64,000 bases of DNA from Aurantibrevibacter litoralis (GCF_034651555.1 NZ_JAYEEQ010000006.1:1-64000); one strand, 5' to 3'; positions 17,614 to 26,688 are shown, counted from the first letter of the stretch. Numbers and translations are program-made. Notes: generated by a model not told the origin, from the letters alone.

Positions 17614-18051
17614 ATGTCAAAGGTCGAAGATTTTCTTACTGCCTCTGAGGAAAACGATATTGTAAAAGCCATATGCGAAGCGGAAAAAAAGACTTCAGGA
17701 GAAATTCGTGTGCATTTAGAATCGTTTACCGATAAACCTCCCTTAGCGCGTGCCAAAGAACTTTTTCATACCTTAAAAATGGATAATACAAAGGACGGCA
17801 CAGGGGTTCTTTTTTATGTAGCCGTCACAAACAAATCGTACGCCATTGTGGGCGATCATGGCATACACAGCAAAGTACCCAAGGACTTTTGGGAATCAAT
17901 TAAAGCACAAATGCACGTACATTTTAGTAAAGGAAAATTTAGTCTGGGGATCATAGAAGGGATACGCATGGCTGGCGAAAAATTACAAGCACATTTCCCA
18001 TGGCAAAAGGGAGATGAAAATGAACTCACGAATGAACTCTCAAAAGGATAA
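17614..18051 (+). CDS. TPM domain protein (short, soluble)
   Basis: 145 residues comprising one TPM (DUF477) domain: ENDIVKAICEAEKKTSGEIRVHLE at the start, then TGVLFYVAVTNKSYAIVGDHGI. No signal peptide or transmembrane helix is visible, unlike its downstream neighbour. Members are linked to photosystem repair in plants but have no assigned role in non-phototrophs. The stop codon lies one base before the next gene's ATG. Confidence 0.92.
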   Translation: MSKVEDFLTASEENDIVKAICEAEKKTSGEIRVHLESFTDKPPLARAKELFHTLKMDNTKDGTGVLFYVAVTNKSYAIVGDHGIHSKVPKDFWESIKAQMHVHFSKGKFSLGIIEGIRMAGEKLQAHFPWQKGDENELTNELSKG

Positions 18052-18052
18052 A

Positions 18053-18850
18053 ATGAGCGTATCACTGCGGTGTCTTTTTTATCTCATTTTCGGTATTGTT
18101 ACAATTTCTACAACAACGGGGCAGTTTACCGTGCCCCCAAAACCTGCAACTCAAAGCAGTGTTTATGATGAAGCCGACCTACTCAACACGGCGCAAGAAC
18201 AAGCCTTAAAACAAAAATTGTTGCGTTATGCTGACAGCACCTCTACCCAAATTGTAGTGTATATTGTACCCACGATAAAAGGAGAAAACATAGGGCTTTT
18301 AGCTGCCCGTTGGGCACATGAATGGGGCGTTGGACAGGCAGATAAGGACAATGGCGTTTTTATACTGCTCGCTTTTAAGGAGCGACATGTTTGGATTGCT
18401 CCGGGCTATGGGGTAGAACACAAATTAACGGCCGGCATTACCGGAGAACTTGTTCGCAACGTAATTATTCCCGAATTTAAGGTAGGCGATTATTATGCCG
18501 GTTTAGATAAAGGAACCAATGCCATTATCCAAATTCTTCAAGGCACCTATGCCGAAGATCGGTCTTTTGGGCCCAATGACACCTTCCCATTCGCATCCTT
18601 TTTACCTTTTATCATTTTTATTATTGTTATTATTATTCTCTCTAATCGCGGTCGTGGACAAGGCGGTGGAAACCGTGGCAGAAGATCGGGTCCAAGTCTT
18701 TTAGATATGATTATTCTCAGCAATATGGGTCGCTCTTCAGGCGGTGGTTTTGGAGGCGGTTCCCGTGGTGGTGGCTTTGGAGGTGGTGGTTTCGGGGGCG
18801 GCTTTGGAGGTGGCGGTTTTAGCGGAGGAGGTGCCGGAGGCAGTTGGTGA
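18053..18850 (+). CDS. TPM domain membrane protein with glycine-rich tail
   Basis: 265 residues from ATG 18053, preceded by AAAAGGAT. A signal peptide (LFYLIFGIVTISTTTGQF) is followed by the TPM domain (SSVYDEADLLNTAQEQALKQKL...TQIVVYIVPTIKGENIG, then GVFILLAFKERHVWIAPGYGVE), one transmembrane helix (FLPFIIFIIVIIILS) and a C-terminal tail of GGGFGGG-type repeats ending in SW. An earlier in-frame ATG at 18014 lies inside the preceding gene and is less likely. Confidence 0.93.
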   Translation: MSVSLRCLFYLIFGIVTISTTTGQFTVPPKPATQSSVYDEADLLNTAQEQALKQKLLRYADSTSTQIVVYIVPTIKGENIGLLAARWAHEWGVGQADKDNGVFILLAFKERHVWIAPGYGVEHKLTAGITGELVRNVIIPEFKVGDYYAGLDKGTNAIIQILQGTYAEDRSFGPNDTFPFASFLPFIIFIIVIIILSNRGRGQGGGNRGRRSGPSLLDMIILSNMGRSSGGGFGGGSRGGGFGGGGFGGGFGGGGFSGGGAGGSW

Positions 18851-18908
18851 TGAGAGTAAGTCGAAAGTTTCTGGTTTTCGGTTTCAAGATTTTTTTAAAC
18901 TTTCAACC

Positions 18909-19033
18909 ATCAACAGACAACCATCAACAGACAACGATCAACAGACAACGATCAACAGACAACCATCAACAGACAACGATCAACAGACAACCATCAACAG
19001 ACAACGATCAACAGACAACCATCAACCAACAAC
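18909..19033. repeat. 14-bp tandem repeat
   Basis: Eight full units of ATCAACAGACAAC followed by C or G (order C G G C G C G C), then a degenerate ninth unit. It fills the gap between the convergent TPM and der genes. The unit length is not a multiple of three, so the frames seen through it are artefacts. Single-base variation at one position of the unit suggests unequal expansion of a two-variant array. Confidence 0.95.
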
Positions 19034-19039
19034 TAATCG

Positions 19040-20344
19040 CTACTTCTTCCGCATAAAAATAGTGATGGGTACGCCAGAAAAATTAAACTCCTCTCTTAAT
19101 TTATTTTCCAAAAAACGTTTATACGGATCCTTAACATATTGGGGAAGATTGCAGAAAAAAGCAAATTGAGGGTATTCTGTAGGCAATTGGGTGCAGAATT
19201 TAATCTTTACATACTTTCCCTTATACGCAGGTGGCGGATTGTTTTCAATGATAGGGAGCATGAGATCATTTAATTTACGGGTAACAATTTTCTGCGCACG
19301 ATTTTGGTAGACCTGAACCGCTGTTTCTATAGCCTTAAAAATACGCTGCTTTGTTAGTGCCGACATAAAAATTATGGGAACATCGGTAAAAGGTGCTGTC
19401 GCTTCTTTTATCTTTTGTGTGTAGTGCTTTGTGGTATTGGTTTCCTTGTTTTCTACCAAATCCCACTTGTTTACTAAAATAACGATTCCTTTATTGTTGC
19501 GCTGCGCCAACCAGAAAATATTTTCTACCTGCCCGTCGAACCCTCGCGTTGCATCTAACACTATTAAGCACACATCGCAGTGTTCTATAGCACGTACAGA
19601 CCGCATTACTGAATAGAATTCCAGATCTTCTTTCACTTTAGCCTTTCTGCGGATACCGGCCGTATCAACCAAATTGAACTCGAACCCAAACCGACTGTAT
19701 TTGGTATCTATGCTATCTCTGGTGGTGCCGGCAATGTCGGTTACAATATACCGCTCTTCATCGATGAGGGCATTGATAAATGATGATTTACCGGCATTAG
19801 GTCTTCCTACCACCGCAAAACGAGGTAAATCTTCAACAACCGTTTCCTTTTCGGGCAATACCGCTACAAGCGCATCCAGCAATTCGCCGGTGCCACTACC
19901 GTTCATGCTAGACAGGGTAAAATATTCTCCTAAGCCCAAGGCATAAAACTCTACGGCATCTTTCTCTCTTTGGGAATTATCGACTTTATTTATGGTTAAA
20001 AAAACAGGCTTTTTTACTTTTCTCAATAGTCTAGCTACATCTTCATCCATTCCGGTAATACCGGTTTCCACATCAACCATAAAAATGATGGCATCGGCTT
20101 CATCAATAGCCAGTTCTACTTGCTTATCAATTTCCTTTTCAAAAACATCATCACTGCCTAAGACATATCCACCGGTATCAATCACCGAAAATTCGGTACC
20201 ATTCCAATCACTTTTTCCGTAATGACGATCTCTTGTAACACCACTAACTGCATCTACAATGGCTTCTCTGCGTTGAATAAGTCGATTAAATAACGTAGAT
20301 TTCCCCACATTTGGCCTGCCTACAATAGCTACAATTGCACTCAT
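19040..20344 (-). CDS. der: Ribosome biogenesis GTPase Der (EngA)
   Basis: 434 residues with two tandem GTPase domains. The first has GRPNVGKSTLFNRL, DTGGY and NKVD; the second has GRPNAGKSSFINAL, DTAGIRRKAKV and NKWD. The C-terminal KH-like domain ends with VPITIFMRKK. It acts in maturation of the large ribosomal subunit. The stop codon lies 6 bp beyond the tandem repeat. Confidence 0.98.
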   Translation of the reverse strand: MSAIVAIVGRPNVGKSTLFNRLIQRREAIVDAVSGVTRDRHYGKSDWNGTEFSVIDTGGYVLGSDDVFEKEIDKQVELAIDEADAIIFMVDVETGITGMDEDVARLLRKVKKPVFLTINKVDNSQREKDAVEFYALGLGEYFTLSSMNGSGTGELLDALVAVLPEKETVVEDLPRFAVVGRPNAGKSSFINALIDEERYIVTDIAGTTRDSIDTKYSRFGFEFNLVDTAGIRRKAKVKEDLEFYSVMRSVRAIEHCDVCLIVLDATRGFDGQVENIFWLAQRNNKGIVILVNKWDLVENKETNTTKHYTQKIKEATAPFTDVPIIFMSALTKQRIFKAIETAVQVYQNRAQKIVTRKLNDLMLPIIENNPPPAYKGKYVKIKFCTQLPTEYPQFAFFCNLPQYVKDPYKRFLENKLREEFNFSGVPITIFMRKK

Positions 20345-20494
20345 ATATTTTAATTTTCTGCAAAAGTACCATTAAAATCTGAAGTAAGTCCATCCTCGCA
20401 GGAATACCAAAATACCGGTAGCTACAAAAGTGAAAAAAAGTGATTTTTTAGGATATAGGAAGGAGTATCTGCACAAATCTGCAGTTCACGAATG

Positions 20495-21202
20495 CTACTT
20501 ATCATTAACAACTTTTGCCAAATAACTTTTCTTGTCGCCGGTAAGATAAGGTTCGCCGGCACTTCTTTGCCGTATTACTTTCACAGGGACGCCGTAGGCA
20601 ACTACGTAAGGCTGTATGTCTGTAACCACCAAGGAACCGGCACCAATTACGGTTTGTTCGCCAACGGTAATGTTTTCTATGATGTTTGCGCCAAGACAGA
20701 TTGCCGAAAATTTACCCAACACAAAATTCCCTCCGGTGCAAACCCTTGGCGCTAGACTAGAAAAATTGTTCATTCTACTGTCATGACCAAGAGAGGCATT
20801 GGTATTAATAATACAAAAATCGCCCACCCAAGAGTTGCAATTTACTATTACGCCCGGCATTATAACCGAGCCCCGACCAATATGCGCCCCTTTTCCGATG
20901 GTGGCACTAGGATGCACCACGGTAATATATTGAAAATTAGGAGCCAATTTAGCAATCTTAGCCACCAATTCCTGACGAATCCAATTATTGCCTATAGCAA
21001 TTATGCCTCCATATACATTGTGCTTTTCAATGAGGTAAGGAATCTCGTACTCGCTACCCAGAATATCCAAACCATTATGTTTTTTACCCTTTTTTTTATA
21101 GGAATCGATGTATCCTATAACCTTGAATAGGCCTTCTTTCTCAATACAATCGAGAACAACACTCCCATGGCCGGAGGCACCAATTATTACGATATTCTTC
21201 AT
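20495..21202 (-). CDS. NeuD/PglD-like sugar O- or N-acyltransferase
   Basis: 235 residues from the ATG at 21202 (an earlier ATG at 21226 adds eight residues). The N-terminus is a nucleotide- or sugar-binding Rossmann-like domain (NIVIIGASGHGSVVLDCIE), and the C-terminal half is a left-handed beta-helix of hexapeptide repeats (ATIGKGAHIGRGSVIMPGV, VCTGGNFVLGKFSAICLGANI). Relatives acetylate sialic acids or bacillosamine-type sugars for surface glycans or glycoproteins. No other glycan gene is adjacent. Confidence 0.9.
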   Translation of the reverse strand: MKNIVIIGASGHGSVVLDCIEKEGLFKVIGYIDSYKKKGKKHNGLDILGSEYEIPYLIEKHNVYGGIIAIGNNWIRQELVAKIAKLAPNFQYITVVHPSATIGKGAHIGRGSVIMPGVIVNCNSWVGDFCIINTNASLGHDSRMNNFSSLAPRVCTGGNFVLGKFSAICLGANIIENITVGEQTVIGAGSLVVTDIQPYVVAYGVPVKVIRQRSAGEPYLTGDKKSYLAKVVNDK

Positions 21203-21529
21203 TCGTCGATTATTTTTGCCGTTCATCGATGATTTAAAGATATAAATAGTTCTGTCAGAATTCCAAGAAATGGAGGTGTTTTCGACGTAATAGAAGGCGA
21301 TTTTAATTATTAAATTGATTTACAACCATTTAAAAAATTACGTCCGAGCATCAACTATACAAATTGAAGCATACTTTGCGTGTACAAAAAAACCTACGGC
21401 CACAAGACGACCGCAACTTGGAATGAAGTCTGACAACTGAAATTTAAGGAAGCCTAAAGTTATTCTCAAAACCATTTCTATAGTTCGGTATAAAATAGTA
21501 TCTTTTGATGTTTCTAACGAGGTACACCA
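21203..21529. other. Intergenic region
   Basis: About 325 bp without a gene between divergent transcripts. TATCTTTTG near 21499 is a promoter-like box for the gene at 21530. No RNA or repeat is recognised. Confidence 0.4.
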
Positions 21530-22021
21530 ATGACACCAAAAATTAATGATTTGGCTTTACGGCCTCGGTTTCAAAGAGAAATTAAAAAACCCAAAGCTTT
21601 CCTTTTAGATGTATTCGAAAAAAGTCAACAATCGCCCTTTATTGTTTCTAGGGTAGATGATCATGTGTTTTTACGATTTAATAAAAAGAACAGTCATTTT
21701 TGGTCGCCCCAATTGCATCTAGAAATTGTAGAAAAAAACGAAGAAAGTTGTACTATTCACGGTCTTTTTGGTCCAAATCCTACCTTATGGACATTTTTTA
21801 TGTTCGTGCATTTTGGGGTGGCCACCTTATTTATTGCCCTGGGTGTTTGGCTGTATTCTAATCTTGCGTTGCAAAAGCCTTACGGACTGCAACTTACCGC
21901 AATGGTTATGCTAATCGTAATTTGGTTTGCCCTTTATTTTTTTGGAAGAGTTGGGCGACATAAAGGAAAGCCTCAAATGAACGCATTGAATGCGTTTATG
22001 AAATCCGTTCTAGAGCCCTAA
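21530..22021 (+). CDS. Membrane protein, unknown function
   Basis: 163 residues: a basic soluble N-terminus, then two adjacent transmembrane helices (LWTFFMFVHFGVATLFIALGV and LTAMVMLIVIWFALYFFG), and a polar C-terminus. I do not recognise a domain. It converges with era, the two stop codons being 2 bp apart. Confidence 0.8.
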   Translation: MTPKINDLALRPRFQREIKKPKAFLLDVFEKSQQSPFIVSRVDDHVFLRFNKKNSHFWSPQLHLEIVEKNEESCTIHGLFGPNPTLWTFFMFVHFGVATLFIALGVWLYSNLALQKPYGLQLTAMVMLIVIWFALYFFGRVGRHKGKPQMNALNAFMKSVLEP

Positions 22022-22023
22022 AT

Positions 22024-22908
22024 TTAGCGCCGATTGTACCCAAAACGTTTTAATTGGTTTGCATCGCTACGCCAATTTTTATTGACTTTTACATACATTT
22101 CCATGTGAACTTGCTTGTCGAAGAATTTTTCTAAATCCTTTCGTGCCGCTACGCCTACCCTTTTTAAGGCCTCACCCTTATGTCCAATAATAATCCCCTT
22201 TTGGGAATCTCGCTCTACCATGATCATCGAACGCATTCGTATAATGGCATCATCCTCAAAAAATTCTTCGGTCTCTATCTCTACCGAATAGGGAATTTCC
22301 TTTTTGTAATAGTGTAGAATTTTTTCCCGAATAATTTCATTCACAAAAAAACGTTCCGGCCTATCTGTTAATTGATCTTTTGGATAAAACGGAGGCGACA
22401 GGGGTAAGAGCTCTAAAATACGATGAAAAACCTCTTTTACATTAAAATTTTGCAGGGCAGATATGGGATGTATTTCAGCCTTTGGCAATTGTTCTTGCCA
22501 ATACTGCACTTGAGTTTCCAATACAGATTGCTCCGAAATATCAATTTTATTCAACAAAACCAATACCGGAATTTCGCTGCGCTGTATTTTTTCGAAGAAG
22601 CGTTCATCTTTCAATGAAGTTTCACCAATCTCGACCATATAGAGCAATATATCGGCGTCTTCAAAGGCCGATTTTACAAAATCCATCATAGAAGATTGCA
22701 GCTCATAGGCGGGCTTTATGATTCCCGGAGTATCTGATAAAATCATCTGAAAATCGTCACCGTTAACAATGCCTAAAATACGATGTCTTGTGGTTTGTGC
22801 TTTGGAAGTAATAATAGAGAGTTTCTCGCCCACAAACGCATTCATCAAGGTAGATTTTCCTACATTGGGATTCCCTATAATATTTACAAATCCCGCTTTA
22901 TGTTCCAT
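22024..22908 (-). CDS. era: GTPase Era
   Basis: 294 residues with the G1 motif GNPNVGKSTLMNAF, G3 DTPG and G4 NKID, followed by a C-terminal KH domain with MIMVERDSQKGIIIGHKGEALKRVG. It binds 16S rRNA during small-subunit assembly. The gene begins 11 bp inside the end of the upstream symporter gene, an arrangement that couples the two. Confidence 0.98.
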   Translation of the reverse strand: MEHKAGFVNIIGNPNVGKSTLMNAFVGEKLSIITSKAQTTRHRILGIVNGDDFQMILSDTPGIIKPAYELQSSMMDFVKSAFEDADILLYMVEIGETSLKDERFFEKIQRSEIPVLVLLNKIDISEQSVLETQVQYWQEQLPKAEIHPISALQNFNVKEVFHRILELLPLSPPFYPKDQLTDRPERFFVNEIIREKILHYYKKEIPYSVEIETEEFFEDDAIIRMRSMIMVERDSQKGIIIGHKGEALKRVGVAARKDLEKFFDKQVHMEMYVKVNKNWRSDANQLKRFGYNRR

Positions 22909-24262
22909 TTCTTAGTTTTGAAAAATACAGTTTCATTTCCATATTTACCCTTGGTGCCAAGTAAACAACCGCGATCATGTTGGGGATGCACATAAGTGCA
23001 TACGCCAAATCTATTAAATTGATGACCAAATCTACCGAAGCTACTGCGGCAAAGGTAATGGTTGCTACGTAATATATATTGAATAATTTCCCAATTTTGA
23101 TATTCGTTAAATAGGTCAGACATTTTGTGCCGTAATACGAATAGGTAAAGAGCGTAGATAAAGCAAACGCCGAAACGATGATCATTAATAAAATATGGCC
23201 ATAACCGTAAAGCGATTTTTCAAAAGCATAGAGTGTCATTGCAATACCATTTCCATCAGCTTCCAAATACGCCCCACTCAGAATTATTATTACTGCGGTC
23301 ATGGTACACACAATTATAGTGTCTATAAACGGTCCCAACATGGCCACTAGACCCTCTTGTATAGGTTCGTTTGTTTTGGATTGCCCATGATACATAGGCG
23401 CACTACCCAGACCCGATTCATTAGAAAATACGGCGCGGCGTACGCCTAAAATAACCAAACCCCAAAACCCTCCTTTTAGGGCCGTATTAAAATCAAAAGC
23501 CTCTGTCACAATAAGCTTTAATGATGGGATAATATTTGCTGCATCGGCCACCATAATGACCACGACCGCCCCAAAATATAACAGTACCATAAAAGGAACA
23601 ATGGCCGTTGCCACTTTAGCTATTTTTTTTAGTCCTCCAAAAATTACAAACGAAGTGAGTATAGATAGTAAGATTCCAATGATCAGTTTCCAATTAAACG
23701 CTCCTAAGGCCATTATTGAAGTGTCGGGCTCTACTACACTCATAAAGGTTTGTGTAAATTGATTTACCGTAAACACCCCAAGAAAACCCACAAGCCCTGC
23801 CACACAAAAAAAAACGGCCAAGGGCCTCGCTTTTTTACCCATTCCTTGAGTAATGTAATACATTGGCCCTCCCTGTAAATTGCCTTGTACGTCTCTTTCG
23901 CGAAACATAATCGACAAACTACAGGAATAAAACTTAATACACATGCCAATGAGTGCTGTTATCCATATCCAAAAAACTACCCCAGGACCGCCATAATAGA
24001 TGGCTATCGCTACTCCCGATATATTGCCGAGACCCACTGTGGCCGCTACTGCCGAGGAGAGTGCTTGCAAATGACTTACATCGCCCGGATCATCGGGGTT
24101 GTCATATTTGCCAGCCGTAATAGCGATGGCGTGTTTAAAATATCTATACGGCAATAAACGGGAATAAAAGACAAGATATATGCCCCCTCCGATTACAAAA
24201 AAAAGCATTATCCATTCCGAAAAAGGAATAATGGCCTTAAGAAAATTATTGATAGCTTCCAT
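22898..24262 (-). CDS. Alanine/glycine:cation symporter (AGCS family)
   Basis: 454 residues and about 11 hydrophobic helices. The AGCS signatures are visible: LSSAVAATVGLGNISGVAIAI near 65, FWIWITALIGMCIKFYSCSL, GGPMYYI, and RRAVFSNESGLGSAPMYHG near 278. It couples uptake of alanine or glycine to sodium or proton influx. Its 3' end overlaps era by 11 bp. Confidence 0.95.
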   Translation of the reverse strand: MEAINNFLKAIIPFSEWIMLFFVIGGGIYLVFYSRLLPYRYFKHAIAITAGKYDNPDDPGDVSHLQALSSAVAATVGLGNISGVAIAIYYGGPGVVFWIWITALIGMCIKFYSCSLSIMFRERDVQGNLQGGPMYYITQGMGKKARPLAVFFCVAGLVGFLGVFTVNQFTQTFMSVVEPDTSIMALGAFNWKLIIGILLSILTSFVIFGGLKKIAKVATAIVPFMVLLYFGAVVVIMVADAANIIPSLKLIVTEAFDFNTALKGGFWGLVILGVRRAVFSNESGLGSAPMYHGQSKTNEPIQEGLVAMLGPFIDTIIVCTMTAVIIILSGAYLEADGNGIAMTLYAFEKSLYGYGHILLMIIVSAFALSTLFTYSYYGTKCLTYLTNIKIGKLFNIYYVATITFAAVASVDLVINLIDLAYALMCIPNMIAVVYLAPRVNMEMKLYFSKLRNGT

Positions 24263-24333
24263 ACGTTTATAAAGCCCTAAAGTAGTTAATTTAATTTTTA
24301 TCGTTGGGGTTCAAAAAATAATATCGGCATTCA

Positions 24334-24366
24334 TTTGGATTAGACTAAAAAACGATTGTATCTTTG
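24334..24366 (+). promoter_or_regulatory. Promoter of the initiator tRNA
   Basis: TTTG at 24334-24337, a 21-bp spacer, then TATCTTTG at 24359-24366: a full match to the Bacteroidota consensus. Transcription would start near 24373, about 110 bp before the tRNA, so a leader is processed away. Confidence 0.65.
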
Positions 24367-24393
24367 TAGCCCAACACGGAGGTAACAACAAAA

Positions 24394-24422
24394 TCCTTCG
24401 ACTTCGCTCAGGACAGGGTACC
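24394..24422 (+). repeat. Short dispersed repeat of the CTTCGACT-GCGCTCAG type
   Basis: TCCTTCGACTTCGCTCAGGA belongs to a short motif that recurs in this window (29033, 38885 and, reversed, 40766 and 51584). It lies within the tRNA leader. No function is assigned. Confidence 0.6.
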
Positions 24423-24480
24423 TACTCGACTGAACGGAAAAATGAAAATAGCCTGCCTTTAACGGCATTTGAACATATAT

Positions 24481-24553
<73 letters not shown>

Positions 24554-24558
24554 CAAGG

Positions 24559-24588
24559 AAAAGAGAACTAATTTTACGGTTCTCTTTT
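24559..24588 (+). terminator. Terminator of the tRNA transcript
   Basis: AAAAGAGAAC and GTTCTCTTTT pair around a 10-base loop, five bases after the tRNA discriminator. Confidence 0.7.
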
Positions 24589-24627
24589 CTTGTTTAAAGT
24601 AGTTTGTGGTGTTTGACGATTACTACG

Positions 24628-24727
24628 NNNNNNNNNNNNNNNNNNNNNNNNNNNNNNNNNNNNNNNNNNNNNNNNNNNNNNNNNNNNNNNNNNNNNNNNN
24701 NNNNNNNNNNNNNNNNNNNNNNNNNNN
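24628..24727. other. Assembly gap (100 N)
   Basis: A run of exactly 100 N, the conventional size for a gap of unknown length. The start of the GIY-YIG gene is hidden here. The repeat-like tRNA surroundings probably caused the assembly break. Confidence 0.99.
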
Positions 24728-24847
24728 TGGGAAGTAATACATATTGAGTTATTTAAAACGAAGAAGGACGCCATGGCCAGAGAAAAATACTATAAAAGTG
24801 GTGTTGGACGTACAGCAATAAAAGAATTGAAAGCACAATATATTTAA
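24728..24847 (+). CDS. GIY-YIG nuclease, C-terminal part (5' end lost in the gap)
   Basis: The frame directly after the gap encodes 39 residues and a TAA. The sequence WEVIHIELFKTKKDAMAREKYYKSGVGR matches the second half of small GIY-YIG endonuclease domain proteins (W-E-L-V...EA-x-x-REK-x-x-K-x-x-x-GR). The GIY-YIG motif itself would lie in the missing part, so catalytic completeness cannot be judged. It sits between a tRNA gene and a decayed tRNA fragment, which suggests a mobile or homing-type nuclease inserted at the tRNA. Confidence 0.75.
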   Translation, partial: WEVIHIELFKTKKDAMAREKYYKSGVGRTAIKELKAQYI

Positions 24848-24858
24848 GGATTATTATA

Positions 24859-24911
24859 GGGCTCATATCCGCCAGAGGCGGACACTGATTCGAGTCTCCG
24901 CCAAAGGCTGA
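24859..24911 (+). repeat. Decayed duplicate of the tRNA-fMet 3' half, with inserted palindromes
   Basis: GGGCTCATA (24859-24867) and CACTGATTCGAGTC (24883-24896) repeat the anticodon-loop and T-arm parts of the tRNA at 24481, with 9/9 and 13/14 identical bases. Between them lies the palindrome TCCGCC-AGA-GGCGGA and after them a related TCCGCC-AAA-GGCTGA. It cannot fold as a tRNA. It may be the far junction of an insertion that duplicated the tRNA end. Confidence 0.65.
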
Positions 24912-25054
24912 CTACTAGCAAAGACAGGGCTTCACAGAAATTGAGACCCTTTTTTTATTTCACATAGTACAGAATAGTAGTGTTTTCGGTTTGACATTTC
25001 TCTTGATTGCAAATGCCATTATTTTGTAGCCAAAAATAGTATTGATGAACTATT

Positions 25055-26317
25055 TTAATGCTTAAACGCATTTTTCATTAATTCCATTTCATTTCTTGGA
25101 ATACCTAAATCCATCGCAATTTGTCGCCACTGACCTACATTCTGCTGAATCGTATTGATAATAGCGTTGGCTTCTTTTTCTTTTAAACGAAAATAAGGAG
25201 CAACTTCCCGTACCAGGTCTAAGTCCAAAGCATTGTCATTTTCTGAAATATTAAGTTTTAAACCAGTACCGTTCGGGGTTGGGTTGATATCATAGGCAGG
25301 TGAAAGTTTCCAACCGGAATCCGTTAATAGAAATCCGTGATTGCGAAGGTGATCATCAGTATTGGAAATACAAACATTAAACGCAATACGTCTCCATAAC
25401 TTCTTGAGATCCTTATCAACATCAGCACCATTCTGCATTAAAAATTCCAGAAGCTCTAAATAACTGCCCCCATCTTGATAGTCCGTTCCATCAGTGTGTC
25501 CCAATAAGGTCATTGCAGAGGCAAAATGAATACGGGTACTATCGATCTTCCTATCAAAACGTTGTGTCAAAAAGGTATGTTGGTGATGCGAAAATTTTCG
25601 GATTCTTGATGGTGCCATTTCAATACCGGATTGAATTGCAAGTCGATACGCCAACATTTCCCAAGCCCCCATATCCTGCTGGTCATTTTGGCTTGGAAAT
25701 TTGGCAATCCATAAACCGCCATCAATATCTTGTATATTGGCTTTAGGTCTTGCACCTCCCAATGAAGACCCTGGTGCCATTAGCATATTGAGCCATTTTA
25801 GGTATTCCGGATTATCTGGGGCATTTTCTTTCTCCAGTTGTAAGCTGGCAAATTCAAGATCTCTAAGTGCAGAGAAAGGTGGTGCGGCCATAGCTGCATT
25901 ATCATCTAAAAAAGCACCATCCTGTGCTGTTTTAAAACGAAGTCCCCCCATTCGGTTATTGTCGTAAACCCCGAGTAGATAATCTGACTCCATTAAAGTT
26001 TTGGGGCGTCGATCTTCTTTTCTGGCTTTAGCAGCCTCTTTACGCATCATTAGCACCCGTCCCCACCGATCAGGTGAGGAATCCAAGAAAATACCGAAAT
26101 TAGATTTCTCATCTTTGAGGTACTGAGCTCCTTCGAATAATTGTAGGTCTGGATCTATGATCTGGGCATAATCCGACTGTAACCATTCTTTATCATATTC
26201 AAAGGAAAATATTTCTTTCCCTCTAGATGGCGTAGCATATAAACTCCCCATTAAGAATGGAGCTTCAATTCCATCCCAATGCGCATATACAAATATTTTT
26301 TTTCGTTCCGGTGCCAT
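25055..26317 (-). CDS. hipA: HipA-family toxin kinase
   Basis: 420 residues, normal for HipA. The N-terminal couple_hipA region (LMGSLYATPSRGKEIFSFEYD) precedes the kinase. GSSLGGARPKANI near 185 is the flexible loop that in E. coli HipA holds the autophosphorylated Ser. NTDDHLRNHGFLL near 320 gives catalytic Asp and metal-binding Asn, and LSPAYDINP the second metal-binding Asp. E. coli HipA phosphorylates glutamyl-tRNA synthetase and causes persistence; the target here is not known. It shares one base with the upstream antitoxin stop (TAATG). Confidence 0.95.
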   Translation of the reverse strand: MAPERKKIFVYAHWDGIEAPFLMGSLYATPSRGKEIFSFEYDKEWLQSDYAQIIDPDLQLFEGAQYLKDEKSNFGIFLDSSPDRWGRVLMMRKEAAKARKEDRRPKTLMESDYLLGVYDNNRMGGLRFKTAQDGAFLDDNAAMAAPPFSALRDLEFASLQLEKENAPDNPEYLKWLNMLMAPGSSLGGARPKANIQDIDGGLWIAKFPSQNDQQDMGAWEMLAYRLAIQSGIEMAPSRIRKFSHHQHTFLTQRFDRKIDSTRIHFASAMTLLGHTDGTDYQDGGSYLELLEFLMQNGADVDKDLKKLWRRIAFNVCISNTDDHLRNHGFLLTDSGWKLSPAYDINPTPNGTGLKLNISENDNALDLDLVREVAPYFRLKEKEANAIINTIQQNVGQWRQIAMDLGIPRNEMELMKNAFKH

Positions 26318-26637
26318 TATTTCTTGTTGTTTTTTGGGCCGCGTTCCTTTACGGTTAGATCGGCATCCTGTATTTTTCTGCCCAATACATCATCGTCGGC
26401 CAAAAGCAATATATCCTTCTCCAATCCTAATACTAATAAAACTTGGAGAATAATACCTAAAGAAATTGAAGCACTTCCTTTTTCTAGGGAAGAAAGTGTA
26501 GGACGGGAAATCCCTGCTCGCTCAGAAACCTGATCCATCGTCAGTTTCCTGCGTAAGCGTGCTAACTTAATATTTTCTCCCACTGCTTGTAAAAGCTTCT
26601 TGTTCTTAGGCAATAATATAATACTGTTTCTGGGCAT
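26317..26637 (-). CDS. hipB: HipB-family XRE antitoxin and repressor
   Basis: 106 residues from ATG 26637 (the frame also opens at a TTG at 26646). An XRE helix-turn-helix spans about 20-75: IKLARLRRKLTMDQVSERAGISRPTLSSLEKGSASISLGIILQVLLVLG. The tail is polar and Lys-rich. It should bind its own promoter and neutralise HipA; two inverted repeats start 14 bp upstream of its ATG. Confidence 0.93.
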   Translation of the reverse strand: MPRNSIILLPKNKKLLQAVGENIKLARLRRKLTMDQVSERAGISRPTLSSLEKGSASISLGIILQVLLVLGLEKDILLLADDDVLGRKIQDADLTVKERGPKNNKK

Positions 26638-26650
26638 AACGTTCAATATA

Positions 26651-26688
26651 TTTTACAAATGTAAGTAAAAAAGTAAATAGTATTTTAC
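26651..26688 (-). promoter_or_regulatory. Paired inverted repeats, probable HipB operators
   Basis: TTTTAC-N8-GTAAAA (26651-26670) and GTAAA-N6-TTTAC (26673-26688) lie immediately before hipB. They share the half-site GTAAAA/TTTTAC and stand side by side, as expected for cooperative autorepression. HipB binding is inference. Confidence 0.6.

Noticed and set aside
18909..19033. CRISPR array
   Set aside because: The units are directly adjacent with no spacers and no cas genes are present in the window.
18744..19169. Frames through the 14-bp tandem repeat (also 18844-19056)
   Set aside because: Low-complexity translation of a repeat whose unit is not a multiple of three.
24574..24774. Minus-strand frame crossing the N gap
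   Set aside because: It exists only because N is translated as X.
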